Positions 23,617-33,539 are shown, counted from the stretch's first letter. The stretch is DNA of 64,000 nt from RPQJ01 sp963778185 (GCA_963778185.1 CAVZTF010000001.1:306286-370285), one strand, 5' to 3'. Numbers and translations: made by a program. Notes: generated by a model not told the origin, from the letters alone.

Positions 23617-24649
23617 GTTTTACTCCGGCACCGGTGAGTCCGGCGCGCTCGAGGATGAGGGCCAGCAGCTCGCCGGCAGTCCCGCGCTCGATCGTCACCT
23701 CGAGCGCCACGAACCACCAGCCGGGCCGCGCGTACCCCCGGCATTTTACGGCATCCTTCTCGGTCATCAGGACGATCGATTCCGTTGGGAAAGGCAACGC
23801 GGCCGGGTCGAGGCTCGCGTGGTCCGGCAGCGCGTGCTCCTCGGCCTCGAGGCCCGCGGCTCGCAGCCCGGCAAAGAACGCCTGCGGGTGGCCGATGGCA
23901 GCCACGGCGTGCACTCCGGCACCCCGGAAATCCTCCAGCGATCGGCGCTCGCCCGAGATCAGGTTCACGGCCTCGCCGAGGCTGAAGCGCGCACTTGCCG
24001 TGAACGGTCCCCGAGGCACGGTGCGCACGCCCTTCCCGCCCACTCGCTCGGTGATCACCACGGCATCGACCTGCTCCAGCCGGCCAGGCGGCTCGCGCAG
24101 CGGACCGGCGGGCAGCAGTTGCCGGTTGCCGAGGCCGCGGGCACCGTCCACCACGGCAATCTCGTAGTCCCGGGCGAGCCGCAGGTGCTGCAGTCCGTCA
24201 TCGCAGACCACGATCCCGGCGCCCTCGCGCGCGGCGAGCCTGGCCGCCGCGACGCGGTCCGCGCCGATCACCACGACGTGCGGTCCGCGACGTGCGTGCA
24301 GCAGCGCCTCGTCGCCGACCTCGGCCGGTTCGGCGTCGGCCGCGACGACGCGTACGCCGCGCGAGTGACGGCCGCCATAGCCGCGCAGCACCACGCCCAC
24401 CTTGTGGCCGCGCAGGGTCAGCTGGTGCGCAATCCACGCGGCAACCGGCGTCTTGCCCGTGCCGCCGACCGTGAGATTGCCGACCACGACCACGGGGATG
24501 TCGATGCGCCGCGAGCGAAGCACACCGAGTCCATACAGTCCGCGTCGGACGGACACCAACATCCCGAACAGCCATGCAAGGGGCCAGAGCGGCAGGCCGA
24601 GCCAGGCAGGGCCGTACCAGAGCCGCTGCAGGCCCGTGTCGGCGCTCAT
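23609..24649 (-). CDS. lpxK: LpxK, tetraacyldisaccharide 4'-kinase
   Basis: LpxK phosphorylates the 4' position of the lipid A precursor at the inner membrane. The 346-residue product has an N-terminal amphipathic/membrane segment (PAWLGLPLWPLAWLFGMLVS), Walker A VGNLTVGGTGKTPVAAW (~56-72), CDDGLQHLRLARDYEI and VLMTEKDAVKC. It overlaps msbA by 4 bp (ATGA) and ycaR by 8 bp, so it is in the same transcript. Confidence 0.96.
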   Translation of the reverse strand: MSADTGLQRLWYGPAWLGLPLWPLAWLFGMLVSVRRGLYGLGVLRSRRIDIPVVVVGNLTVGGTGKTPVAAWIAHQLTLRGHKVGVVLRGYGGRHSRGVRVVAADAEPAEVGDEALLHARRGPHVVVIGADRVAAARLAAREGAGIVVCDDGLQHLRLARDYEIAVVDGARGLGNRQLLPAGPLREPPGRLEQVDAVVITERVGGKGVRTVPRGPFTASARFSLGEAVNLISGERRSLEDFRGAGVHAVAAIGHPQAFFAGLRAAGLEAEEHALPDHASLDPAALPFPTESIVLMTEKDAVKCRGYARPGWWFVALEVTIERGTAGELLALILERAGLTGAGVKLG

Positions 24650-26415
24650 TCGTTGAATTGCATGCGGTACAGCAGCGCATACTGGCCGTTGCGGGCCAGC
24701 AGTTCCTCGTGCGTGCCCGTCTCGATCAGCCGCCCGCCATCCAGCACGAGGATGCGGTCGGCCTTCTCGACGGTGGAGAGCCGGTGCGCGATCACGAGCG
24801 TGGTGCGGTTGAGCATCAGCTGCTCGAGTTGCTCCTGGATCTCCCGCTCCAGCTCGGTGTCGAGCGCCGACGTCGCCTCGTCGAGAATCAGGATGGGCGT
24901 ATTGCGCAGCAGCGCACGCGCAATCGCGATGCGCTGCCGCTGCCCGCCGGAGAGCAGCACGCCGCGGTCGCCGACGACCGTGTCGAGACCGGCCGGCATC
25001 TGGTCGGTGAACTCCGTGACGCGCGCCGACCGCGCCGCGGCGTCGATCTCCTGGGCCGCGGCCGGGTAGCCGAAGGCGATGTTGCTGCGGATCGTGTCGT
25101 TGAACAGCACCACGTCCTGGCTCACGAGGCTCATCTGGGCGCGCAGGTTGTCGAGCATGTAGTCACGCACGTCATGGCCGTCGAGCAGCACGCTGCCGCC
25201 GGTCACGTCGTAGAAACGAGCCAGCAGGTTCACGATCGTCGACTTGCCGCTGCCCGAGCGGCCGACGATCGCGCAGGTCTCGCCGGGACGCACCGTGAAG
25301 CTGACGCCGTGCAGTACGTCCTCCGCCCCGGTCGGGTAGCGGAAACGCGCCTCGCGGTACTCCACCTCGCCCCGCGCACGCACGACGTGTCGTTCGCCTC
25401 CCCCGGGCTCCGGTGCCGTATCGAGCACTTCGAAGATGCTCTGCGCCGCCGCGATGCCCTGCTGCAGGGGCCCCGCCACGCTCACCAGCCGGCGCAGCGG
25501 TCCCGTGATCAGCATCAGCGCGGCGATGAAGGAGGTGAACTCGCCGACGGTCATCCTGCCTTCGATCGCCTCGACGGTCGCGAGATAGAGCACGCCCGCG
25601 AGGCCGGTCGCGGCAATCGACTGCACGATCGGGTTGCTGAGCCCCTTGGTGAACATCAGCTTCATGTGCGAGCGACGGTTGTGCTCGATCACTTCGTCGA
25701 ACATCGCCGCCTCGTAGCGCTGCGCGTTGAACACGCGAACCACGCGGGGCGCCTCGATCGCTTCCTTGGCGACCCGGGTCACATCGCCCATCGAGGCCTG
25801 GATGCGCCGGCTGTAGCGGCGGAACAGCGTGTTGATGCGCCGGATGAGCACGGCGATCAGCGGCCCCACGACCAGGCTGACGAGCGTGAGCCTGGGATTC
25901 ATGTACAGCAGGTAGCCGATCAGGCCGACGATGGTCAGGCTGTCGCGGATGAACACCGTGATCGAGTCGGTGGCTGCCTGCGCGACCTGCTCGGTGTTGT
26001 ACGTGAGGCGCGAGAGCATCATTCCGGTCGCCTGCTGGTCGAAATAGGTCACCGGCAGGTTGAGGTATCGGTCGAAGATCTCGGCGCGCAGCGTCTTGAC
26101 GATCTTGCGACCGACGAAGCCCGGGCAGTAGGTCTGCAGGAAGTCGCCGACCCCGCGCAGCATGAAGAGCCCCACCAGCGCCGCCGGTACCAGCCAGACC
26201 ATGCGCGGGTCCTTCGCGACGAAGGTCCCGTCGAGGAAGAACTTCACGAACGCCGCCCAGCCCGCGTCGGTGGCGGCGAAGATCGCCATGCCGAGCACGC
26301 CGACGCCGAACATGGGCTTGTGCGGGCGCAGGTATCCGAGCAGGCGCCGGTATGTCGCAAGCGCCCCGGACGGCATCTTGAGCGATTCGCGCGCCTTACC
26401 GTGCTTGCGCGGCAT
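24646..26415 (-). CDS. msbA: MsbA, lipid A flippase ABC transporter
   Basis: MsbA flips core-lipid A across the inner membrane. The 589-residue half-transporter has an N-terminal six-helix domain (~1-330) and an ATPase domain with Walker A GRSGSGKST, signature LLSGGQRQRIAIARALL and Walker B ILILDEATSALD. It overlaps exbD by 20 bp and lpxK by 4 bp. The neighbourhood of lpxK and kdsB makes MsbA far more likely than a drug exporter. Confidence 0.96.
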   Translation of the reverse strand: MPRKHGKARESLKMPSGALATYRRLLGYLRPHKPMFGVGVLGMAIFAATDAGWAAFVKFFLDGTFVAKDPRMVWLVPAALVGLFMLRGVGDFLQTYCPGFVGRKIVKTLRAEIFDRYLNLPVTYFDQQATGMMLSRLTYNTEQVAQAATDSITVFIRDSLTIVGLIGYLLYMNPRLTLVSLVVGPLIAVLIRRINTLFRRYSRRIQASMGDVTRVAKEAIEAPRVVRVFNAQRYEAAMFDEVIEHNRRSHMKLMFTKGLSNPIVQSIAATGLAGVLYLATVEAIEGRMTVGEFTSFIAALMLITGPLRRLVSVAGPLQQGIAAAQSIFEVLDTAPEPGGGERHVVRARGEVEYREARFRYPTGAEDVLHGVSFTVRPGETCAIVGRSGSGKSTIVNLLARFYDVTGGSVLLDGHDVRDYMLDNLRAQMSLVSQDVVLFNDTIRSNIAFGYPAAAQEIDAAARSARVTEFTDQMPAGLDTVVGDRGVLLSGGQRQRIAIARALLRNTPILILDEATSALDTELEREIQEQLEQLMLNRTTLVIAHRLSTVEKADRILVLDGGRLIETGTHEELLARNGQYALLYRMQFNE

Positions 26416-26824
26416 CGTTGACCGTCGCGATGTTGATCTGGCGATAGCCGAGGCGTCCTGCGACGTCCATCGCCGTGACGACCGACTGGTGCATGGCGCG
26501 CGCGTCGGCGCGGATGGTCACGGGTCTCGCGCGATTGCCCTCGGCGGCGCGCCCGATCGCGACCGCGAGCGTGTCCGGGCTGTTGTTGATCAGCGGCCGG
26601 CCATTCACCCGGTAGCCGCCCTCGGCCGTCACCTGGATCTCGACCGTCTCGGCCACCGAGCCTGCGTCCGGCGCGATGCCCGCCTCGGGCAGGCGGATCT
26701 GCAGCCGGCCCTCGTCGATGAACTTGGTCGAGAGCATGAAGAAGATCAACAGCAGCAGCACGACGTCGATCAGCGACGTCATGTTGAGGTCGGGCTCCTC
26801 GGTACGCCGCGGCTGGAATCTCAC
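26396..26824 (-). CDS. exbD: ExbD/TolR family energy-transducing protein
   Basis: A 142-residue inner-membrane protein with one N-terminal helix. The proton-path aspartate is in NMTSLIDVVLLLLIFFML (Asp20). The periplasmic part ends QINIATVNDA. It forms a channel with the adjacent ExbB. It lies upstream of msbA-lpxK, as in many gamma- and betaproteobacteria, where the pair may power envelope transport. No tonB gene is present here. Confidence 0.93.
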   Translation of the reverse strand: MRFQPRRTEEPDLNMTSLIDVVLLLLIFFMLSTKFIDEGRLQIRLPEAGIAPDAGSVAETVEIQVTAEGGYRVNGRPLINNSPDTLAVAIGRAAEGNRARPVTIRADARAMHQSVVTAMDVAGRLGYRQINIATVNDAAQAR

Positions 26825-27462
26825 GCCGCGGCTTCCTCGGCGGCGAACAGCCGCATGTCGGACGCGCGGTCGATCGCCTGCACGAGCTTGATCGATTCCT
26901 TCTCCATCTGGATCACGTGCGTATCCACCAGCCCGCGCAGGTAACGGTAGGCCACGAGCGCCGGGATCGCCACCAGCAGGCCCGCGGCCGTCGTGATCAG
27001 CGCCTCGGAGATGCCGCCCGCCATGGCGGCGGGATTGCCGACGCCCGCGACCGTGATCGCCTTGAACGTGCGCATCATGCCGGTGACGGTGCCAAGCAGT
27101 CCGAGCAGCGGGGAGATCGCCGCGATGGTGCCGAGCATGTTGAGGAAGCGCTCGAGGTCGTGCACGACGTGGCGGCCCGCATCCTCGATCGCGCCGAGCA
27201 TGACGGCCCGGTCACGATGCCGGTTGGCGAGCCCGGCGGCCAGCACGCGGCCGAGCGGCGAATGCTGTTGCAGTGCGAGGATCTGCTTGTCGGAGAGCGC
27301 CCGGTTCTCGACCCACTGCCACACCTTGTCGGTGAGCTCGGCGGGCACGACTCGCTGCTCGCGCAGCGTCCACAGCCGCTCCAGGGTGATGGCGACCGCC
27401 AGGACCGAGCACAGGATGATCGGCACCATCACGATGCCGCCGGCCTTCACGATTTCGAACAT
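26821..27462 (-). CDS. exbB: ExbB/MotA/TolQ proton channel protein
   Basis: A 213-residue inner-membrane channel protein with three hydrophobic segments: near the N-terminus (GGIVMVPIILCSVLAVAITL), mid-protein (MLGTIAAISPLLGLLGTVTG) and EALITTAAGLLVAIPALVAY. The MotA/TolQ signature spans the last two. Its stop overlaps the exbD start by 4 bp. It is the first gene of exbB-exbD-msbA-lpxK-ycaR-kdsB. Confidence 0.94.
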   Translation of the reverse strand: MFEIVKAGGIVMVPIILCSVLAVAITLERLWTLREQRVVPAELTDKVWQWVENRALSDKQILALQQHSPLGRVLAAGLANRHRDRAVMLGAIEDAGRHVVHDLERFLNMLGTIAAISPLLGLLGTVTGMMRTFKAITVAGVGNPAAMAGGISEALITTAAGLLVAIPALVAYRYLRGLVDTHVIQMEKESIKLVQAIDRASDMRLFAAEEAAA

Positions 27463-27534
27463 GTGCGGGCTGTATCCCTGTCGTAAACGCCCGGAATGAT
27501 ACTTGATGACCGCGCGGGCCGCACACGGGCCGCC

Positions 27535-29808
27535 TCAGGGATCCTGCCAGTAGCGCCGCCGCTCGATGCGCCACTGCCGCGGATCCCCGAGCGGGCGGTC
27601 CGGATGCACGTCGAACTCGATCGCGCCGGAGGCGGACGCCACGAGCACCTGCGCGCCGCCGCCCTGCCAGCGTTCGACGACGGCCGGCGCCGGGAACCCC
27701 CAGCGATTGTGGTGCCCGGCCGACACCACGGCCCAGTGTGGCCGCGTCGCCGCGACGAACCCTGCGCTCGACGATGTGCGGCTGCCGTGGTGCGGCACGA
27801 GCAGCACGTCCACCGGGCCTGGCCCACCACGTTCGAGGATCTCCTGCTCCGCGTCGCGCTCCACGTCGCCCGCAAGCAGCAGCACGTGCGGCCCCGCCTG
27901 TACGCGCAGCACGCAGGAGCGGTCGTTGTCCCTCGCCAGCGGCACAGGCCCGGGATGCAGCCATGCGAACCGCACGCCGTCCCAGGTCCACGAGGTCCCG
28001 GCGCGGCATCGCTCGACGCGCCCGAGGCCGTCGAGCGCACGGCCGCTCGCTACCAGGCGCGTCACCGGAACGAGAGTCGCCACGCTTGCTGCACCACCCG
28101 CGTGGTCGTTGTCGTCGTGGCTCGCGACGAGCATGTCGATCCTGCGCAGCCCGCGGTGACGCAGGTACGGTTCGACGGCGAGTGCCCCGGCGTCGCTGCC
28201 CCCGCGGAATGCGGGCCCTGTGTCGTACACCAGCACGTGCCGCCGGGTCTCGATGACCGCGGCGAGCCCCTGCCCGACGTCCAGCACGGCGAGGTGCAGT
28301 GCGCCCTCGTCGGGCGGATTCGCCCGCCACCCGGCCAGCGCGACGACGAGCAGCACGCCCGCTATACGTCCGGGCAGCGGCAGTGGCACGAGTGAGGCCA
28401 GGGCGCCCGCGACGAGCGCGACCCACCCGAGCGGCGGCAGGCTCGCCACGCCCCAGGTCGCGAACGACCAGGCGGCGGGCCGCTCGATCAGGGGCCAGGT
28501 TGTTTCGATCAGCCACGCCGCCGCACGCAGGGCCGCAGCACCCACCTCCGGGACGACGAGTACGAGCGCCGTCGCGCCGAGCACGGCCGGCACCACAACC
28601 AGCGTGTAGAGCGGGATGGCGACGATGTTCACCAGCGCCGAGACGACCGACAGGTTGCCGAAGCACCCCACGAGGACTGGCAGGAGGCCGACGGTCACCG
28701 CGAGTTGCGCCTGCGTGAAACCGCGCACGAGGCCCGGGCGCGACAGCTGTCCGCTGGCCACGACCAGGATTGCGGCGACGGCACCGAACGAGAGCCAGAA
28801 GCCCACCGACAACGGCGCCAGCGGCTCGATCAGCAGCACCGCGATCGCACCGAGCGCGAGCGCGTCCGCCGAGCCCAGCCTGCGCCGCAACGTGAGCGCG
28901 GCGGCGACCACCGAGATCATGATGACCGTGCGCTGGGTCGGCACCGACCATCCGGCCAGCGCCGCGTAGGCCAGGGCCGTGAGTGACCCCGCCACGACCG
29001 CGGCATCCCGGCCCGCACCCAGTGCACCGCGTCGTTGGCGCATTCGCTGCACGCGCGACGCGACCCAGGCGCCGATCACGGCCAGCATTCCGATGTGCAT
29101 GCCGCTGATCGCCATGAGGTGGCTCGTGCCGCTGCGGGCCAGCGCCCGCCATTGCTCCGGACCAAGCGCGTCCTGCAGACCGACGGAGAGGCCCGCCACG
29201 ATGCCGGTCGCAGGCCGGCCACCGAGGGCGGCGCGGATCTCGTCATGGATCGCGCCCCGCGCCACGAGCACCGGATGACGCACCACATCGCGCCAGTCGC
29301 GACCATGGCTCACGGCCGCGCGCACGTAGCCGGTGGCGCCGATGGCCTCGCGCAGCATCCGCGCCTCGTAATCGCTGCCGCCCGGGTTAGCGAAGCCGCG
29401 CGGACGCCGCAGGCGCACCTCGAGCGAGAGTCGCTCGGCCGGTCGCGGCGTCCACGCGGGCTCGTACCACGTGAGCTCCATCAGCGACGGCAGGCCCGGT
29501 TGCCCGGTCGTCGCCAGTCGGAAGCGAACTGCGTCCGGTCGGATCTGCGGTACGGAGGACACGACTCCGCGGATCGCGAGCTTTTCCCCTTCCAGGTCGC
29601 CGTCGAGCCGGTCGTCCAGACGCTGCGCGAGTGTGTGCCAGGCGAGCGTGAAGGCGACGGCGGACGCCAGGAACGCCCACTGCCGCGACAGCAGCGCAAG
29701 TGCTCCCGCGGCGCCGCATGCGAGCGCGACCGTGCCGGCCGTCGGCAGCGCGGGCAGTAACAGCAGCGCGCAAGTGCCCGCGAGCATTCCAGCCGCAATG
29801 AGGACCAC
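27535..29808 (-). CDS. comEC: ComEC/Rec2 DNA-uptake channel protein
   Basis: ComEC moves single-stranded DNA across the inner membrane during natural transformation. The 757-residue protein has N-terminal helices (residues ~1-60), a DUF4131 soluble part, the multi-helix Competence domain (~215-490) beginning GTSHLMAISGMHIGMLAVIG, and a C-terminal metallo-beta-lactamase-like nuclease domain (VLDVGQGLAAVI, ASHDDNDHAGG, LLVPHHGSRTSSS). All three parts are present, so the gene looks functional. It is flanked by exbB and the Lol genes with small gaps. Confidence 0.95.
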   Translation of the reverse strand: MVLIAAGMLAGTCALLLLPALPTAGTVALACGAAGALALLSRQWAFLASAVAFTLAWHTLAQRLDDRLDGDLEGEKLAIRGVVSSVPQIRPDAVRFRLATTGQPGLPSLMELTWYEPAWTPRPAERLSLEVRLRRPRGFANPGGSDYEARMLREAIGATGYVRAAVSHGRDWRDVVRHPVLVARGAIHDEIRAALGGRPATGIVAGLSVGLQDALGPEQWRALARSGTSHLMAISGMHIGMLAVIGAWVASRVQRMRQRRGALGAGRDAAVVAGSLTALAYAALAGWSVPTQRTVIMISVVAAALTLRRRLGSADALALGAIAVLLIEPLAPLSVGFWLSFGAVAAILVVASGQLSRPGLVRGFTQAQLAVTVGLLPVLVGCFGNLSVVSALVNIVAIPLYTLVVVPAVLGATALVLVVPEVGAAALRAAAWLIETTWPLIERPAAWSFATWGVASLPPLGWVALVAGALASLVPLPLPGRIAGVLLVVALAGWRANPPDEGALHLAVLDVGQGLAAVIETRRHVLVYDTGPAFRGGSDAGALAVEPYLRHRGLRRIDMLVASHDDNDHAGGAASVATLVPVTRLVASGRALDGLGRVERCRAGTSWTWDGVRFAWLHPGPVPLARDNDRSCVLRVQAGPHVLLLAGDVERDAEQEILERGGPGPVDVLLVPHHGSRTSSSAGFVAATRPHWAVVSAGHHNRWGFPAPAVVERWQGGGAQVLVASASGAIEFDVHPDRPLGDPRQWRIERRRYWQDP

Positions 29809-29896
29809 GTGCCTGCCCCGCCGGACCGCAGATCACACCAGCGTGCCGAGTCGGGCGGGCCGGGGCGAGCCGAATTTCGACCCGCTGCGCGCAGAA

Positions 29897-30580
29897 TCAG
29901 GCGGGAACGAGCCTGCCTTCCTGCAGCACGAGCACGCGCTGCATGCGCGCCGCGATCTCGTTCGCGTGGGTGACGATCACGAGGCTCGTGCCGAGCTCGC
30001 GATTCAACTCGAGCATGAGGTCGAGCACCGCGCGGGCGTTGTGCCCGTCGAGATTGCCGGTGGGCTCGTCGGCGAGCACGAGTTGCGGCCGCGTCACGAG
30101 CGCGCGGGCCACCGCGGCCCGCTGCCGCTCGCCGCCGGAGAGCTGCGCGGGACGGTGGCGAAGCCGGGCGCCCAACCCGACCCGCTCCAGGATCGCCTGG
30201 GCCTCGCGCTCCGCCTCGCGCACCGGCATGCGGCGCACGAGCAGCGGCATTGCCACGTTCTCGAGTGCGGTGAACTCCGGCAGCAGGTGGTGGAACTGGT
30301 AGACGAACCCAAGGGCGCGATTGCGCAACGTGCCGCGCGCGGCATCCGGGAGATCGGCGAGGGACTGGCCCGTGATGCGCACCGTGCCACCCGAGGGCAG
30401 GTCGAGTCCGCCCAGGATCTGCAGCAGGGTCGTCTTCCCGGAGCCCGAAACGCCGATGATCGCCACGGACTCGCCGTGGCCGATCCGCAGGTCCACGCCC
30501 GTCAGCACGTCGAGTCGCTGGCCGGCCTCGACGAAGTGCTTGCGCACGTCCACGCAAGCCAGGATCTCGGTATCAGTCAT
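29897..30580 (-). CDS. lolD: LolD, lipoprotein-release ABC transporter ATPase
   Basis: LolD powers extraction of outer-membrane lipoproteins from the inner membrane to LolA. The 227-residue ATPase has Walker A GVSGSGKTTLLQ, the LolD-type YQFHHLLPEFTALENVAMPL, signature LSGGERQRAAVARAL and Walker B LVLADEPTGNLD. It overlaps the preceding permease gene by 8 bp. The order is permease-permease-ATPase, unlike lolC-lolD-lolE in E. coli. Confidence 0.95.
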   Translation of the reverse strand: MTDTEILACVDVRKHFVEAGQRLDVLTGVDLRIGHGESVAIIGVSGSGKTTLLQILGGLDLPSGGTVRITGQSLADLPDAARGTLRNRALGFVYQFHHLLPEFTALENVAMPLLVRRMPVREAEREAQAILERVGLGARLRHRPAQLSGGERQRAAVARALVTRPQLVLADEPTGNLDGHNARAVLDLMLELNRELGTSLVIVTHANEIAARMQRVLVLQEGRLVPA

Positions 30581-31832
30581 GTCGCAGGGCCCTCGCCGGG
30601 TCGGTCTTCGCCGCGCGCCAGGCGGGATAGAGTGTCGAAAGGCAGCACAGTGCGAAAGCCGTCGCCGCGATCAGCGCGACGTCGCCGGCCTGTATGTGCG
30701 CAGGCAGGTCGCTCATCAGGTACACGCTCGCGTCCATGAAGCTCGTGTGGAACAGCCGCTCGAGCCCGTGCACGAGCGACTCGAGGTTCACTGACAGCAG
30801 CACGCCGAGCACCACGCCCAGCAGCGTGCCGAGCAGGCCGATCACCGTGCCCTGGGTGGCGAACACGGCGAGGACGCTCGCGGGGCGCGCGCCGAGCGTG
30901 CGCAGGATGGCGATGTCCGGCTGCTTGTCCTTCACCGCCATCACCAGCGTCGAGACGATGTTGAAGGCCGCGACCGCCACCACCAGCAGCAGGATGAAGA
31001 ACATCATGCGCTTGGTGAGTTCGATGGAGCGGAAGAAGTTGGCATGACGCTGCGTCCAGTCGTCGACGTACAGCCCGCCGCCCAGCTCCCGGGCGACCTC
31101 GCGCGTCACGAGCGGCGCGCGAAACGGGTCATGCACCGTGAGGCGCAGGCCGCTCACGCTGTCGCCCAGCCGGAAGAGCCGCGCAGCGTCCTGCAGGTGC
31201 GTGAGGGCGAGCCCGTTGTCGATCTCGTACATCCCCGAAAAAAACACGCCCCCCACCCTGAAGCGCCGCATGCGCGGCACGACGCCCGCCGGGGTCACCG
31301 TGCCTTGCGCGATCGCCATCACCACGCTGTCACCGGCGGTGACGCCGAGCCGCGAGGCGAGCTCCGAGCCGAGCAGTACCCGGAATCCGCCGGGCTCGAG
31401 CGCATCGAGCGAGCCGCTGGTGAGCCTGTCGCGGATCGCGGACACCTGCGCCTCGAGCACCGGGTCCACGCCGCGCACGCTGGCGGCGCTCGAGGGCCCG
31501 CCCTCGCGATCGGCGATCAACAGCGCCTGTCCTTCCACGTACGGCGCGACCGCCTCGACCTCGGGATTCGCCAGCGCCTGCTCGCGCAGGCCCTGCCAGT
31601 CCGACAGCCCCGCGCCGAAGGCCGTGACCGTCCCGTGCGCCGTCATGCTCAGGATGCGGCTGCGCAGCTCGCGCTCGAAGCCGTTCATCACCGAGAGCAC
31701 GACGATCAGAACTGCCACGCCGATCGCCACGCCCAGCATGGACATCGCCGAAATGAACGACAGGAAGCGGTTGCCCGTGGAGCGCAGGTAGCGCCGGCCG
31801 ATGCGGATCTCGAAGGGAGCCTGCGCCATCAT
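30573..31832 (-). CDS. lolE: LolC/LolE family permease, second copy
   Basis: A 419-residue inner-membrane permease with an N-terminal helix (NRFLSFISAMSMLGVAIGVA), a large periplasmic MacB_PCD domain (~50-270) and three C-terminal helices (MMFFILLLVVAVAAFNIVST onwards). DIAILRTLGARPASVLAVFATQG is the family coupling motif. It starts at ATG 31832, overlapping the upstream permease stop (ATGA). As one of two different permeases with LolD it forms a LolCDE-type complex; the C versus E label is by position only. Confidence 0.88.
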   Translation of the reverse strand: MMAQAPFEIRIGRRYLRSTGNRFLSFISAMSMLGVAIGVAVLIVVLSVMNGFERELRSRILSMTAHGTVTAFGAGLSDWQGLREQALANPEVEAVAPYVEGQALLIADREGGPSSAASVRGVDPVLEAQVSAIRDRLTSGSLDALEPGGFRVLLGSELASRLGVTAGDSVVMAIAQGTVTPAGVVPRMRRFRVGGVFFSGMYEIDNGLALTHLQDAARLFRLGDSVSGLRLTVHDPFRAPLVTREVARELGGGLYVDDWTQRHANFFRSIELTKRMMFFILLLVVAVAAFNIVSTLVMAVKDKQPDIAILRTLGARPASVLAVFATQGTVIGLLGTLLGVVLGVLLSVNLESLVHGLERLFHTSFMDASVYLMSDLPAHIQAGDVALIAATAFALCCLSTLYPAWRAAKTDPARALRHD

Positions 31833-33076
31833 TCGTACCGCAGCGCTTCGGCCGGCTCGGTCGCCGCACCGCGCAGCGCGGGATAGATGGTCGCCAGCAG
31901 GGTGAGCACGAACGCGATGCCCGAGATGGCCGTCACCTGCCCCGCCCGCACTTCGGAGGGTATCTCGGTGATGTAGTAGACCGTCGGGTCCATGACGTGG
32001 AACCCGAACACGCGCTCGAGCACCGGGACGATGTCGCTCACGTTGAGCGCGATGAGGACGCCGAGCACGGTGCCGATCGCGGTGCCGATCGCTCCGATCA
32101 CGATTCCCTGGGTGAAGAAGACGCCGACCACCCCGCCGGGCGCCAGGCCCAGCGTGCGCAGGATCGCGATGTCCGAGCGCTTCTCGTTCACCACCATGAC
32201 GAGCGCCGCGACGATGTTGAAGGCCGCCACCGCGACCACCAGCAACAGGATCAGGCTCATCATGGTCTTCTCGATGCGGATGGCGCGGAAATACGCCGAG
32301 TGCTCCTGGCTCCAGTCGCGCACCGCGAATCCCTCGCCGAGGATGGCTGCGACCCGTGCCGCCCGCGCCGGTGCCGCCATGACGTCGTCGAAGCGCAGCC
32401 GCACGCCGGAGGGCACGCCCTCGTGGCCACCGAGCGCCGCGGCATCGGCGAGCGACACCAGTGCAAGCGTGGCGTCGTGGTCCTGCAACCCCACCTCGAA
32501 CACGCCGGAAACGACGAACGTCTGCAGCAAGGGCCGGCCGCCGGAGGTGATCATGTCGCGCCCCGGCACCATCACGGTGAGTTCGTCGCCCTGCTCGGCG
32601 CCGAGCTGCCAGGCGAGCGCGCGGCCGATGATCATGTGCCGCGAGCCGGCCTCGAGGTCGGTGAGCCGCCCCTCGAGCAGGTGTTGCTCGATGGTCGAGA
32701 CCTTCGGCTCGGCCGCGGCGTCGATGCCGTGCAGCATCACGGGCAGCAGGTTGCCAGAGCGTCCGATCATCGCCTCGACGTCCGCGAAGGGCGCCGCCCC
32801 GGTCGTGCCCGGTACCCGGGCCGCGGACGCCGCGACCGACTGCCAGTCCTTCATTCGCCCGGGGGGCCCGAGCACGGTCGCGTGCGCCGTCAGCGCGACG
32901 AGGCGCCCGCGCAGTTCGCCCTCGAAACCGTTCATCACCGAGACGATGGTGATCAGCGCCGCGACACCAAGGCCCACGCCAAGCATCGACACCCACGAGA
33001 TGAACGAGACGAAGAACCCCTGCCGCCGGGTCCGGACGTAACGCAAGCCGACGAAGATGGGGAGGGGATGGAACAT
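31829..33076 (-). CDS. lolC: LolC/LolE family permease, first copy
   Basis: A 415-residue permease of the same layout: N-terminal helix (GFFVSFISWVSMLGVGLGVA), periplasmic domain, then helices from MMSLILLLVVAVAAFNIVAA, with DIAILRTLGLAPGGVVGVFF. ATG 33076 (MFHPLPIFVGLRYVRTRRQG) matches the family N-terminus; a longer frame upstream is unlikely. It is first in lolC-lolE-lolD. Confidence 0.88.
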   Translation of the reverse strand: MFHPLPIFVGLRYVRTRRQGFFVSFISWVSMLGVGLGVAALITIVSVMNGFEGELRGRLVALTAHATVLGPPGRMKDWQSVAASAARVPGTTGAAPFADVEAMIGRSGNLLPVMLHGIDAAAEPKVSTIEQHLLEGRLTDLEAGSRHMIIGRALAWQLGAEQGDELTVMVPGRDMITSGGRPLLQTFVVSGVFEVGLQDHDATLALVSLADAAALGGHEGVPSGVRLRFDDVMAAPARAARVAAILGEGFAVRDWSQEHSAYFRAIRIEKTMMSLILLLVVAVAAFNIVAALVMVVNEKRSDIAILRTLGLAPGGVVGVFFTQGIVIGAIGTAIGTVLGVLIALNVSDIVPVLERVFGFHVMDPTVYYITEIPSEVRAGQVTAISGIAFVLTLLATIYPALRGAATEPAEALRYE

Positions 33077-33245
33077 CCAGTGGTCCGGACGAAAGGGCGC
33101 AAGGCTACCCGCGCGCGGCGGGGTTTGCACGTGGCCGGCGGTGCGGCCGGGCCGTGCACCACGTCGCAATCCGGCGGTCCAGTGCACTCGCCCGGTTCGG
33201 GGCCGGTGATATAGTGGCCGCGGCTACCGTGTAGAGGTCGGAAAC

Positions 33246-33539
33246 ATGCGTAAGACTGTGCTGGCAGCGATCGGGTTGGCCTGCGGGCTGGTGCTGGCTC
33301 CGACGTACGCCCAGGACCTGCAGATGACCGACGCTCCGGGCGCTCAGGCGCGGCCTGCGACGCCGGCGCGCGGCTTGAGCAAGGCGCTGGTCGAGCAGCG
33401 ATTCGGCGCTCCCTCGCAGCGAGTCGCCGCGGTCGGCGCCCCGCCGATCTCGAGCTGGGTCTACCCCGCCTACATCGTCTACTTCGAATACGACCACGTG
33501 ATCCATTCCGTGGTGACGCAGGCCGCCGCCAGGCCCTGA
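33246..33539 (+). CDS. Small exported protein of unknown function (97 aa)
   Basis: The N-terminus is a signal peptide (MRKTVLAAIGLACGLVLA, cleavage after PTYA). The mature part carries SKALVEQRFGAPSQRVAAVG and WVYPAYIVYFEYDHVIHSVV. The block 'VEQRFGAP...G.PPIS.W.YP...VYFE' resembles SmpA/OmlA-like folds that use a small domain to bind outer-membrane partners, but I cannot name a function. It stands alone between the Lol operon (divergent) and mfd. Confidence 0.8.
   Translation: MRKTVLAAIGLACGLVLAPTYAQDLQMTDAPGAQARPATPARGLSKALVEQRFGAPSQRVAAVGAPPISSWVYPAYIVYFEYDHVIHSVVTQAAARP

Noticed and set aside
21827..25069. A 1,080-codon open frame on the plus strand
   Set aside because: It crosses rluF in another frame and runs antisense to kdsB, lpxK and msbA, with no domain-like sequence.
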